Of a DNA stretch of 64,000 bases, positions 1 to 10,008 are shown piece after piece. A program made the position numbers and the translations under genes. Position 1 is the stretch's first letter. Each line of letters begins with the position of its first letter. The DNA lies in contig NZ_KB235919.1 in the NCBI RefSeq assembly GCF_000332195.1, forward strand, positions 273,038 through 337,037, given 5' to 3'. The notes below the pieces were generated by a model. That model saw only the letters and a list, made by a program, of their open reading frames with translations. It had not been told where the DNA came from and made no database searches. Source of the DNA: Pleurocapsa sp. PCC 7319 (GTDB lineage Bacteria > Cyanobacteriota > Cyanobacteriia > Cyanobacteriales > Xenococcaceae).

Positions 1-2
1 AA

Positions 3-3000
3 AAAGGAACACCAGTTCAAATCATAGCTTCTTCCATACCTTATAAATTACCCATAATAGACCTATTAAACCTTTCAGAAGCTGAACTTAATTCGGAAAT
101 TAAAAGATTATTTAGTGAAGAATCGCAAAAACCTTTTAATTTAGCCCAAGAACCCTCCTGGCGAGTAAAATTGTTACGGATTAAAGCAGAAAAATATGTA
201 ATGCTGCTATCAATGCACCACATTGTCTATGATGGCTGGTGTTTAAGTCTCTTTTTTCGGGAATTAGTCAAGCTTTACCAAGCTTTTAATTACAATAAAT
301 CTTCTCCATTACCTGAACTGCCAATTCAATATGCTGATTTTGCCTACTGGCAGAGAGAATGGCTTAAAGATAACGTCTTAAAATCTCAACTAACTTATTG
401 GAAAACAAAATTAGGTGGTTCCTTACCCATCTTACAACTACCAACAGATCGTCCTCGTCCAGCAATTCAAACCTATAGAGGTGCATCTCAATATCTCGCT
501 TTTCCTCAAGATTTAACCAATTCAATTAAATCTCTAACTCAGCAAGAATGTACAACTCTGTTCGTAACTCTTTTAACAGCATTTAAAGTCTTACTTTATC
601 GCTATACGGGACAGAAAGATATTATTGTGGGGACTCCCGTAGCCAATCGCAATCGAGCTGAAATTCAAGAAATCATCGGATTTTTTGCGAATACATTAGC
701 ATTAAGAACTGACTTATCAGGAAATCCTACTTTCAGACAGTTATTAAATCGAGTTCGTCAAGGGCAACAAGAAGCCTTAGCCCATCAAGATTTACCCTTT
801 GAGAAACTGATAGCGGAAATACAACCTGAAAGAGATTTAAGTCGTAATCCCCTGTTCCAAGTAATGTTGGTTTTCACTAACACTCCTACTTCACTGGCAG
901 CATCAGAACTATCAGATTTGATTGTGCGAACGATTGGTATTCCCAAAAAAACAGCCAAATTCGATCTCACTTTCTTCCTAACAGATACACCTCAAGGATT
1001 AAGAGGAATATTAGAATACCCCACTGACTTATTTGATGCTAGTACTATTACCAGATTGTTAGAGCATTTTCAGATTTTACTAGAAGGGATAGTTGCCAAT
1101 CCCGATCGCCCTATATCTGAATTACCGCTCCTGGGAAGAATGGAGCGTCAGCAATTATTGATAGATTGGAACAATACCAAGACTGAGTATGCTCAAGATT
1201 TATCCATCCAGCAACTTTTTGAAACCCAAGTAGCCAAAACTCCCAAGGCGATCGCAGTCAGATTTCAAGATCAACAGCTTACCTACCAACAACTCAATAA
1301 CCGTGCTAATCAACTAGCTCGTTATCTGCAAAAACTAGGAGTAAAGCCAGAAAGATTAGTTGGGATATTTGTCGAACGTTCCCTCGATGGAATAGTAGGT
1401 ATATTAGGAATCATCAAAGCTGGTGCAGCTTATGTTCCCTTAGATCCATCTTATCCTCAAGAACGTCTGAGTTTTATACTCAAGGATGCTCAAATAAGTA
1501 TCTTGGTAACTCAAAAGAATCTAATTGCTAAGTTACCAGCTCATTCTTGCCATCTAGTTTGTTTAGATGAGGATTGGACTGAGATTGAACGAGAACTGCC
1601 AGAAAATGTATCAACTGGAATTCTATCTGACAACCTAGCTTATATAATTTATACTTCTGGCTCGACAGGAAAACCTAAAGGAGTTGCCTTAGAACATCGA
1701 ACTCTGACTAATCTTATCTCTTGGCAATTAGAAAATACGACAATATCTCAAACTGATAAAACATTACAATTTGCTCCCATCAGCTTTGATGTGTCTTTGC
1801 AAGAAATCTGGGCAACTTTGTGTAGCGGGGGAACCTTAGTTCTAATCACAACCGAATGGCGACGAGATACGAATGTCTTACTAGAGCTGCTAGAACAAGA
1901 AAAGATCGACAGAATCTTTTTACCTTTTGTTGCCCTCCAACAACTAGCAGAAGTAGCTCAAAGTAGAGAATTTGTTCCCACCAATCTACGGGAAATTATT
2001 ACTGCTGGCGAGCAACTACAAATAACTCCCGCAATTAAAAGCTTATTTGAGCAACTTCCTCAATGTACTCTATACAATCACTATGGACCCTCAGAAACTC
2101 ATGTAGCTACTTGCTTTAAACTTCCGAGCCTAACCAAAGACTGGTCTAATCTTCCATCTATTGGTCGTCCCATAGCTAATACCAAAATATATATCCTCGA
2201 TTCTGATCTTCAATCCGTACCCATTGGTGTCCCTGGTGAGATCTATATTCAGGGCATGGGAGTAGCTAGAGGCTATCTCAATCTGACTCAACTAACTGCT
2301 GGAAAATTTATTCTTAGTCCCTTTAACTCTAAAGAAAAACTCTACAAAACAGGTGACTTAGCTCGTTATTTACCTGATGGCAAAATTGAATATATAGGTC
2401 GTTTAGACAATCAAGTCAAAATTCGAGGTTATCGTGTCGAATTAGGCGAAATAGAAGCTAATTTGGCTCAACACCCTGGGATAAAGGAAACAGCAGTTAT
2501 TGTAAATCTAATTTCAATTACAGAGAATGTTCCAGACGAAAAGCGTTTAGTAGCCTATGTTGTTTTAGAAGCTGATCGACAAACTTCTAAAACCGAACTC
2601 AGAGAATTTCTCAAACAAAGATTACCAGAATACGCAGTACCAGCTACATTTATTATTCTCGATAAACTACCCTTAATTCCTAGTGGAAAAGTAGACCGTC
2701 GTCTTTTAGAAACTGTCCCTTTAACTTCTGAAGGTCAAATCGAATTAAATGCTATTCCCCTGTCAGATTGGCATTTATCTAAACAGGAGCAACAACTATT
2801 TTATCCTCAAAATCTAACTCAGGAACTGCTGGCAAGAATTTGGATCGAAGCTTTAGGAATTGAAGATTTTAATCGAGGAAAAACTGAGATTAATATTTTG
2901 GATAACTTCTTTGAAATAGGCGGTCATTCTTTAGCAGCAACTCGGATTATCAATCGGATCGAAGAAGTTTTTCAGCTAAGATTGCCCCTACGCTATTTGT

Positions 3001-6000
3001 TTGAAAACCCTACTATTGTGCAACTAGCAACCAAAATTGACAGTGAACTACAAACTCAATCCGATCGCGCTGTCAAAACCTGGTCTCCTTTAGTAGCAAT
3101 TCAAAAAGGGGGCAACAAAATACCCTGCTTTATCGTTCCTGGGGGAGCTGGTGGGGAAAATGAATTAATGATTTATGCCAAACTCATTTACCTCCTAGGA
3201 CAGTCGCAACCAGTTTATGGATTACAAATTTATGGTTTTGAAGAGAGTGGTTGGCAGGGAGAACATGGCTTTCATCCTAACGTTGAGAGTTTAGCCGCAG
3301 CTTATCTCCAAGAAATTCGTCAAGTTCAACCCCATAGTCCTTACATTATCGTCGGGGAATGCGCGGGTGGAGTTATCGCTTTTGAAATCGCGCAACAACT
3401 TTTTCAACTGGGAGAAGAAGTGTCTTTAATTCTAATGGATACTTTGTGTCCTATAAGGAAGAATACTAAGCCTATTTCTCTCGTCTCGCAAAAGTATTTT
3501 GAAGCAATCAATGTGAGTATAAGGAATAAAAGTAACGCTCAACTGATCAGAGAAGCTCATGAAAATTACAAAGCGATAATTAGAAATTATCAACCTCAAG
3601 ATTATCAGGGGAAAATGAGCTTAATAGTTTCTCGGGACGATCCTAATCAAGAGTTAGTTAAAAACTGGCAATCTTTAGCCAAAGAATGCGAAATTTATGA
3701 AGTCTCAGGAAACCATGACTCTTATCTGGGTGAGTTTGTGTCAACTACTGCTCGACAACTAAAAGCCTGTTTAGATTCAGCTCTACCAAACAGTAATTAT
3801 TTAGAGATAAATCAAACAGAAGTCTGGGATGATTTAGTTTCACAGCAGCAAAGAGAAACTGATAGTAGCAATCTAGTTAAACTAGAGACAGCAACACAGA
3901 GTAATTATGCTGAGCTGCTAGGAAAAAATCACTTCTGGCATTTTTTAAACCCACAAGAACGGATAGACGCAGTTTACCAAAAGGCTTTTGATTTGCAACC
4001 TAATAATCCTTCGGTTTATTGTGCCTTAGCTGCAACTCAACGCCGAAGAAAACAATTTACTCAGGCGATCGCTGCTTATCAAAAAGCGATCGCCTTAGAT
4101 CCTTATCATTTTGAAGCTTATCGAGGTCTGGGGAATACCCTTTGTGAGCAAGAAAAACTAGATGAAGCTTTGATTGTCTTTGAGCAAGCGTTAAACTTAG
4201 ATCCATTTCATCCCGGAGTTTATACTGACTTAGGGGAATATCAAATCAAAAAAAATGATCGAGAAGAAGCTTTAAAATACTGCCAAAAATCCTTAGAATT
4301 GCTCAAACTAAATCCTCGAATCAGTTGGGGAAATTATAATAAACTGGCACGAGTATTTAGAGAATTACAAAAATACCCTGAAGCAATTTCTATCTATCAA
4401 AAAGCATTAGAGATCTACCCGCAACAACTAAATATTTATGTTCTATTAGGCTCTACTCAAAAAGAACAAGGAAATTTAGCAGCAGCAATATCTAGTTATC
4501 AACAAGCAATTAAATTAAATACTCAGCAGCCATTTAGAGTATATAGAGACTTGGCTGAGGCTTTGATTGAAGCTGGAGAAATAGAGCAAGCAATCGTGAT
4601 CTATCAACAAGCTGTTAATTTATATCCCAATCGAGCTAACGGCTATCGATTATTAGGAAATGCACTGCGCCAAGCAGGACAAATAGAAGCAGCCATTGTT
4701 AACTATCAGCAGGCAATTGAACTTAGTCCCCAACAGTCTTTCCATACTTACAAACATTTAGGAGCTATATTTACCCAGCAAGAAAAACTAGAGCAAGCGA
4801 TTGAGAGCTATCAAAAAGCGATCGCTCTTAATTCAAATCAATCTGGTGCTATTTATCAGAAGTTAGCGGAAATTTTTGGTCAACAGCAAAAATTCAGAGC
4901 AGCGATTAATAACTTACAAGAAGCTCTCAAATTACAACCTAAAAATTCAGAAATTCGCCGTCAATTAAATTTATATCAAGCCGAGCTGAAGTGGATTCAA
5001 GCTAAGAAATTTAGACAAGCAGGTAATCTAGAGCGAGCAATAAAACTATATAAATCTGGATTAGATATCGATCCTCATAATGAGCCTGCCTGGAGGCAAC
5101 TTGCTCAAATTTTGCTCAAACAAGGCAATTGGAGCCAAGCAATTGACTGCTACCGAAAAGCACTGAAGTTACGACCAGATTATCCTCATCTGTATCGTCT
5201 TTTGGGTTCTGCTTTTCACGAGCAAGGAAATTTGTCAGCAGCAGTCAAACAATACCAAAAAGCGATTGAATTAGAACCTAAACATGTTGAAAGTCATTTA
5301 ATTTGTGGCAATATTTTACAGCAATCTCACCAACTGGATGCAGCCATTGATTGTTATCAACAAGCGATTGAGTTAAATCCTAATAAGCCCAGAAATTATC
5401 GTCTTTTGGGTCATTGTTGGCGTAAACAAGGAGAGTTGGAAAAAGCGATCGCTGCTTATCAACAAGCGATCGAGTTAAATCCTGCTCAATCTGTTGAAGT
5501 ATATAGAAATCTTGGCAATAGTTTGAAGCAACTAGAGCTTCTAGATAAAGCGGTTGAGAGCTATCAGAAAGCGATCGCATTATATCCAGACGATCCTCAT
5601 CTCTACCACGGTTTAGGGAATGTTTGGATCACCAAAGGAAATCTGTCAGCTGCGGAGCAAGCATACCATCAAGCTCTGGAGATTAATCCAGAATTGACTC
5701 AAGTTGAAAGTAAAATTTCTGCTTTAATTTTTAATCAAGCTGTACCATTGTGGTCTCAAGGAAATATCGAAGCAGCTCGAGAAAAATTCCAAACAATTAA
5801 TTTAGCCGGTAAACAAGAAGAAATTCAATTACTATGGCCAAGTATTGATAGTATTGAATGGCCAGGGCGATCGTTTAACTTAGCAGATATCTTTGAAACC
5901 ATGAAACCCCGAGAAATGTCATGGCCCAAGATAACTGTCGTCACACCATCATTTAATCATCAAGAATATATCGAAGACACAATTCGCTCGGTAATTTATC

Positions 6001-7676
6001 AGGAATACCCAAATCTGGAATACGTTATCGTTGACGGAGAATCTACTGATGGAACCCGGGAAATTCTGGACAGATATCAAGAACAGGTATCAGAAATTAT
6101 TATCGAACCCGATCAAGGACAGTCTGATGCTATTAATAAGGGTTTTAGTCGCACTACTGGAGAGCTAATTACTTGGATCAACAGTGATGATATGCTCGCG
6201 CCAGGAGCTTTGCACATGGCAGCCTTAACTTATTTAAATCATGACTGCGATGTAGTTGCGGGTATTGCCATAACCCATGAGGATTCCCAAAACCCCGAAG
6301 AGTTTAGAAGCATTAGGGTCAAAAAACCTAGGGTGAGACAGCATGACTTTACCGTTGAAACTCTTGCTGACTGTTGTCATTATTGGTTTAAAGGTCATTT
6401 CTTCATTCAGCCAGAAGCAATATTTACTCGCCAAGCTTGGAATCAAGCCGGAGGAAAGTTAGATGAAGAGCTGGAATATACTATGGATTGCGATTTCTGG
6501 TTTAGGATGGCTCAAATCTGCGCGCGTCTGGAGGTAATTAGCTGGCCCATAGCTTTTTATCGTAATCATCCAGGTCAAAAAACTGCCAATCGTATAGTCT
6601 CTGTACGAGAACATTTAAAGCTGAGAAATAAATACCACTTAATTGCACCCAGACCAGAGCGCAAACTAGAGATCTTAGATAAGATTAGTTCTTTTCTTAC
6701 CTCACTTCAGAGAAGGGTACTAGTAATCAGTAAACAAGCTGACTGTTGTTTTTCTGAGCATACCGAATCACAGTTACATAACTTTTTCGCTAAACGTAAC
6801 TACCATATTTCTTTTTGTAGAAATCTCAAGCACATAGAAGTTACTGCATTCGATGTAGTTATCGTACTAGTTCATCTCAAAAAAGAAGTGGAATTGATTA
6901 AAAAGCTTAGAGAACAAGGCTTTTCTGGAACAATTATTGCCTGGTTTTGGCAAAATAATCGCGGTTTCTTCCCTAATATTGAAGTGGCAGATGAAGTAGA
7001 CATTTCTATTCCCGGACACAAATTTATTGGCGAGGTACTAAGAAACTACAGCAGTATTGTAACCCCAGCTATTTCCGTATGTTCGGCAGAATGGACGGTT
7101 TTTCAGGCGCGGAAATTCTTCTCTAGTTGCGGTTATCAAAATCGCTCCGATCAACTTCTAGTAGGTTTTTGGAATTATGAAGTTGTTGAGAAACAGCAAC
7201 ATATGCTGATACCTTATCAAGTAGTTCAATTAGTCGAGCAGCTTAAGGAATCTTTTCTTAATTGTCAGATTTGTTTTGAAGACAAAGCTCAACAAAATGC
7301 TGATTTAGGACTCTCATCACAGCACAGGTTTTCCCATTGGACAAAGTATAAAGTATCTTTGCTGTTGACTCTGGAGCGAGAACTTCCTTTCCGTTTATTC
7401 GATACTTTATTGTGGGGACAAATTCCGATTATTTCTAGTGATATCTTTGATTTAGATCAGGTGATTTCACCACAAGAGCAAGCGCAGTTACCGATTATTC
7501 GACTAGAAAGATACGATTTAGATTGCGTTCGGGATGCTTATCAACAAGCTTTGACTCTATTCGAGCGAGATGGTGCTGAGGGCATTAAGAGAAGACATAA
7601 ATTTGTCAGAAACAACCATATGTTAATTCATCGTCTTAAAACAATATTCAATCTGCTGGAGAACTCAATATACTAA
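3..7676 (+). CDS. NRPS terminal module (C-A-PCP-TE) fused to TPR repeats and glycosyltransferase domains (5' partial)
   Basis: The frame is open to the left edge, so the gene starts outside the window; the TTG at 171 is not a real start. Domains by nucleotide: end of a condensation domain (HHIVYDGW at 216-239); adenylation about 1210-2700 (TSGSTGKPKG, NHYGPSE, YKTGDLARY, RGYRVELGEIE); carrier about 2820-3050 (GGHSLAATR, phosphopantetheine Ser); type I thioesterase about 3100-3780 (GECAGG, LMDT, GNHDS); about 16-17 TPR repeats about 3950-5720; family 2 glycosyltransferase about 5930-6620 (VTPSFNHQEYI, GESTDGT, NSDDM); a C-terminal domain about 6700-7676 with a GT-B/exostosin-like stretch (FRLFDTLLWGQIPIISS). 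The hand-read adenylation code, D-V-Q-F-I-A-H-V-A(-K), resembles proline-type codes. The module should add the last residue and release a peptide; the TPR and GT parts may glycosylate it or a carbohydrate. One ORF with no frameshift. It converges on the next gene with 15 bp between. Confidence 0.9.
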   Translation, partial: KGTPVQIIASSIPYKLPIIDLLNLSEAELNSEIKRLFSEESQKPFNLAQEPSWRVKLLRIKAEKYVMLLSMHHIVYDGWCLSLFFRELVKLYQAFNYNKSSPLPELPIQYADFAYWQREWLKDNVLKSQLTYWKTKLGGSLPILQLPTDRPRPAIQTYRGASQYLAFPQDLTNSIKSLTQQECTTLFVTLLTAFKVLLYRYTGQKDIIVGTPVANRNRAEIQEIIGFFANTLALRTDLSGNPTFRQLLNRVRQGQQEALAHQDLPFEKLIAEIQPERDLSRNPLFQVMLVFTNTPTSLAASELSDLIVRTIGIPKKTAKFDLTFFLTDTPQGLRGILEYPTDLFDASTITRLLEHFQILLEGIVANPDRPISELPLLGRMERQQLLIDWNNTKTEYAQDLSIQQLFETQVAKTPKAIAVRFQDQQLTYQQLNNRANQLARYLQKLGVKPERLVGIFVERSLDGIVGILGIIKAGAAYVPLDPSYPQERLSFILKDAQISILVTQKNLIAKLPAHSCHLVCLDEDWTEIERELPENVSTGILSDNLAYIIYTSGSTGKPKGVALEHRTLTNLISWQLENTTISQTDKTLQFAPISFDVSLQEIWATLCSGGTLVLITTEWRRDTNVLLELLEQEKIDRIFLPFVALQQLAEVAQSREFVPTNLREIITAGEQLQITPAIKSLFEQLPQCTLYNHYGPSETHVATCFKLPSLTKDWSNLPSIGRPIANTKIYILDSDLQSVPIGVPGEIYIQGMGVARGYLNLTQLTAGKFILSPFNSKEKLYKTGDLARYLPDGKIEYIGRLDNQVKIRGYRVELGEIEANLAQHPGIKETAVIVNLISITENVPDEKRLVAYVVLEADRQTSKTELREFLKQRLPEYAVPATFIILDKLPLIPSGKVDRRLLETVPLTSEGQIELNAIPLSDWHLSKQEQQLFYPQNLTQELLARIWIEALGIEDFNRGKTEINILDNFFEIGGHSLAATRIINRIEEVFQLRLPLRYLFENPTIVQLATKIDSELQTQSDRAVKTWSPLVAIQKGGNKIPCFIVPGGAGGENELMIYAKLIYLLGQSQPVYGLQIYGFEESGWQGEHGFHPNVESLAAAYLQEIRQVQPHSPYIIVGECAGGVIAFEIAQQLFQLGEEVSLILMDTLCPIRKNTKPISLVSQKYFEAINVSIRNKSNAQLIREAHENYKAIIRNYQPQDYQGKMSLIVSRDDPNQELVKNWQSLAKECEIYEVSGNHDSYLGEFVSTTARQLKACLDSALPNSNYLEINQTEVWDDLVSQQQRETDSSNLVKLETATQSNYAELLGKNHFWHFLNPQERIDAVYQKAFDLQPNNPSVYCALAATQRRRKQFTQAIAAYQKAIALDPYHFEAYRGLGNTLCEQEKLDEALIVFEQALNLDPFHPGVYTDLGEYQIKKNDREEALKYCQKSLELLKLNPRISWGNYNKLARVFRELQKYPEAISIYQKALEIYPQQLNIYVLLGSTQKEQGNLAAAISSYQQAIKLNTQQPFRVYRDLAEALIEAGEIEQAIVIYQQAVNLYPNRANGYRLLGNALRQAGQIEAAIVNYQQAIELSPQQSFHTYKHLGAIFTQQEKLEQAIESYQKAIALNSNQSGAIYQKLAEIFGQQQKFRAAINNLQEALKLQPKNSEIRRQLNLYQAELKWIQAKKFRQAGNLERAIKLYKSGLDIDPHNEPAWRQLAQILLKQGNWSQAIDCYRKALKLRPDYPHLYRLLGSAFHEQGNLSAAVKQYQKAIELEPKHVESHLICGNILQQSHQLDAAIDCYQQAIELNPNKPRNYRLLGHCWRKQGELEKAIAAYQQAIELNPAQSVEVYRNLGNSLKQLELLDKAVESYQKAIALYPDDPHLYHGLGNVWITKGNLSAAEQAYHQALEINPELTQVESKISALIFNQAVPLWSQGNIEAAREKFQTINLAGKQEEIQLLWPSIDSIEWPGRSFNLADIFETMKPREMSWPKITVVTPSFNHQEYIEDTIRSVIYQEYPNLEYVIVDGESTDGTREILDRYQEQVSEIIIEPDQGQSDAINKGFSRTTGELITWINSDDMLAPGALHMAALTYLNHDCDVVAGIAITHEDSQNPEEFRSIRVKKPRVRQHDFTVETLADCCHYWFKGHFFIQPEAIFTRQAWNQAGGKLDEELEYTMDCDFWFRMAQICARLEVISWPIAFYRNHPGQKTANRIVSVREHLKLRNKYHLIAPRPERKLEILDKISSFLTSLQRRVLVISKQADCCFSEHTESQLHNFFAKRNYHISFCRNLKHIEVTAFDVVIVLVHLKKEVELIKKLREQGFSGTIIAWFWQNNRGFFPNIEVADEVDISIPGHKFIGEVLRNYSSIVTPAISVCSAEWTVFQARKFFSSCGYQNRSDQLLVGFWNYEVVEKQQHMLIPYQVVQLVEQLKESFLNCQICFEDKAQQNADLGLSSQHRFSHWTKYKVSLLLTLERELPFRLFDTLLWGQIPIISSDIFDLDQVISPQEQAQLPIIRLERYDLDCVRDAYQQALTLFERDGAEGIKRRHKFVRNNHMLIHRLKTIFNLLENSIY

Positions 7677-7691
7677 ACTCGATTCCTAAAG

Positions 7692-9110
7692 TTATAGTAT
7701 TGGTGCTAACAGGCGAAATACTCTAGCTGATAATTTGAACCAAAAAGGTTTTTGCTGATAAGCATTCAAATTAACTGAGCGCGAAAGATTTAAGTCTTCT
7801 TGGAGCATGGATTCCACGTTATTAATGAATTTTTCTGCAATTGAAAAAGTCATTACTTCAAAATTTAAGAAGAATGAACGATTATCGAGATTCGTCGTAC
7901 CTACTCCAGCTATATCGCGATCAATCAGGATAACTTTTTGGTGCATAAATCCCGAACGATAACGATATAGTTTGATCCCCAATGCTTGAAGTTCAGTGTA
8001 GTAAGAAAAAGAACAGAGATATACTGACAAATGATCGGGACGATTGGGTAAAATAATTCGCACATCTACACCCCTTAGAGCAGCTAATTTTAAAGCATTA
8101 AGAATCGAATTATTGGGTACAAAATAAGGACTGGCAATCCAGATTCGGCTTTGCGATCGCTCGATTAAGCTCAAAAAAAATAAATTACAATTATCAAATT
8201 TATCAGCAGGTCCTGTTGGTAAGATCAAAGCTGTTTGATGATACTTTGTTGATTCTTTTACCTCCCAGGAAACTTGAGGGATTTCTCTAGTTACCCAATA
8301 CCAATCCCCTAAAAAGACGCTTTGAAGGCATTGTACCGCAGTACCTCGAATTTTCAGATGAGTATCTCGCCAGGAGCCAAAACGAGGGTTTTTCCCTAAA
8401 TATTCATCACCAATATTTAAACCCCCCATAAAAGCTATTTCTCCATCGACAATTAAAATTTTCCGATGGTTGCGAAAGTTGATTTGAAAACGATTACCTT
8501 TTCTTCTGGTACTGCCAAAACCTTTGACTTGAATGCCATGCTGTCGCAGAGATTTAAGATAATTACGGGATAGTTGGCGTGAGCCGATTTTATCGTAGAG
8601 TAAATTGATTCTAACTCCCTGGTTGGCTTTATCTATCAAGGCCTGTTTAAACTCATTCCCTATGCGATCATCATTGATAATGTAGGATTGCAGCAAAATA
8701 TAGTCTTGAGCTTGAGCGATCGCCCGCAACATTTCTCGATAGGTTTGCTGACCATCGATTAACAATTCAATCTCATTGCCTATGGTAAAAGGAAGAGACG
8801 TAAATACCGCCGCAAGTTTTTCTAAGGCGCAGAATTTGCCTGGTAATTCGGCTTTAAATTCGTTTATGGTGCTATAAACTTGACTGACTAGTTTATGGTG
8901 TTCGAGATAAGCATTTTGTAGGGCTACTGCATATTCCTGAAACTCATTTTTGCCTAAAATCCAATAGAGGGGAATCGCTAACCAGGGAAATGTGATTAAA
9001 GAAATTCCCCAGGCGATCGCACCACGAGATGAACGCACAACCATCACTACACCATGAATAATTAGGGTTAATACACTAAAAATAGAGACAAGGTTAATCC
9101 CTGATAGCAT
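7692..9110 (-). CDS. cls: Phospholipase D-family cardiolipin synthase
   Basis: A 472-residue protein of the usual length for bacterial cardiolipin synthases. Two N-terminal hydrophobic segments (about residues 5-25 and 33-52, ending in a PLYWILGK-type motif) anchor it in the membrane. Two PLD active-site motifs are complete: HRKILIVD near residue 215 followed by GGLN, and HQKVILID near residue 395 followed by TTNLDNRS. The family condenses two phosphatidylglycerol molecules, or a related donor, into cardiolipin. It lies 8 bp downstream of the EEP-family gene on the same strand, so the two are probably co-transcribed. The exact substrate is inferred from family resemblance; another PLD-type phospholipid synthase is possible. 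Confidence 0.88.
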   Translation of the reverse strand: MLSGINLVSIFSVLTLIIHGVVMVVRSSRGAIAWGISLITFPWLAIPLYWILGKNEFQEYAVALQNAYLEHHKLVSQVYSTINEFKAELPGKFCALEKLAAVFTSLPFTIGNEIELLIDGQQTYREMLRAIAQAQDYILLQSYIINDDRIGNEFKQALIDKANQGVRINLLYDKIGSRQLSRNYLKSLRQHGIQVKGFGSTRRKGNRFQINFRNHRKILIVDGEIAFMGGLNIGDEYLGKNPRFGSWRDTHLKIRGTAVQCLQSVFLGDWYWVTREIPQVSWEVKESTKYHQTALILPTGPADKFDNCNLFFLSLIERSQSRIWIASPYFVPNNSILNALKLAALRGVDVRIILPNRPDHLSVYLCSFSYYTELQALGIKLYRYRSGFMHQKVILIDRDIAGVGTTNLDNRSFFLNFEVMTFSIAEKFINNVESMLQEDLNLSRSVNLNAYQQKPFWFKLSARVFRLLAPIL

Positions 9111-9118
9111 TTATTTCC

Positions 9119-9949
9119 TCAAATATAAAGCTCTACAAATAGAGGATTATGATCCGAGGAAGAGATACTATCGATAACCATAGCACTAGCATTTTTTTGT
9201 TTAAATCCTCGATAAAAAATATAGTCTAAAGGAGGTGACAACAAAAAACGTTTAATTTTGAGTGCTTCGAGCGGGGGAAAAGTAACAGGGGTCAAGCCCA
9301 ATTTAGCAGTCATTTGTAAGAGTAGTAGCCAACGAGAACGATTCCATGTATTAAAGTCACCTGAGAAAATTACTGCTCCCTGATGCTGAGCAATCATGGC
9401 TTCTATTTCTTGTAATTGAGCTTGAAATTTACTGGTTTCGACAAAATTAATTAAATGAGTATTAACTGCTAAGAGAGTTTCACCATTACTACCAAGAGAA
9501 TATTCAACAAACAGAGAAACTTTAGGGGTTCCTGTAACTGGTTCTTGGTGTTTGGTAATTTTAGCTTGACTGTTAAGGCGATCTGTCTTGGTCGCAGTTA
9601 AAACCCCCGAATAGGTATTGTCAAAAGTATCAATTAAGTTAGGAGCAAAACTCCAACCCATTGAGGCTAATTCCGGAATTTTTTGTTTGATGGTGCAGAG
9701 GCGAACTTCCTGTAAAAAAATTTTATCCGGTTGATATTGTTCGATAATGGTCAAAAAATCTTGACTCCAGTTGCGGTTGTGGTTATTTTTGGCGATGTTC
9801 CAACTGAGAACTTTAATTGAGTCGTGATTGAGGAAAGAGGGACGAGGATGAGTATTGTCAATAGTTGTTTCGGCAACTTGACCAAATCTATGGGTTGGAC
9901 TGAATTGTTTCAGATAAGATAATGGACTTTGTTCTTGTAACTCGAACAT
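9119..9949 (-). CDS. Endonuclease/exonuclease/phosphatase (EEP) family protein
   Basis: A 276-residue protein with the EEP fold signatures in order: SWNIAKNN (metal-binding Asn), FLQEVR (catalytic Glu), NTHLINF, SGDFNTWNRS (Asp/Asn pair) and the terminal SSDHNPLFVE (catalytic Asp-His). No signal peptide is evident. The family includes DNA repair nucleases, phospholipases and inositol phosphatases, and the motifs do not tell these apart. The position directly upstream of a cardiolipin synthase, with 8 bp between, suggests a role in phospholipid metabolism, but that is inference. It is divergent from the alpha/beta hydrolase gene. Confidence 0.85.
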   Translation of the reverse strand: MFELQEQSPLSYLKQFSPTHRFGQVAETTIDNTHPRPSFLNHDSIKVLSWNIAKNNHNRNWSQDFLTIIEQYQPDKIFLQEVRLCTIKQKIPELASMGWSFAPNLIDTFDNTYSGVLTATKTDRLNSQAKITKHQEPVTGTPKVSLFVEYSLGSNGETLLAVNTHLINFVETSKFQAQLQEIEAMIAQHQGAVIFSGDFNTWNRSRWLLLLQMTAKLGLTPVTFPPLEALKIKRFLLSPPLDYIFYRGFKQKNASAMVIDSISSSDHNPLFVELYI

Positions 9950-10008
9950 TGATTAACAGTTATTTGATATAAGCTAGTTTAACATTTAGGAAATTAAGAC
10001 GATTGAGT

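Noticed and set aside
171-7676. TTG at 171 as a true start of the NRPS gene
   Set aside because: The frame is open to position 3 and the residues before 171 continue the condensation domain.
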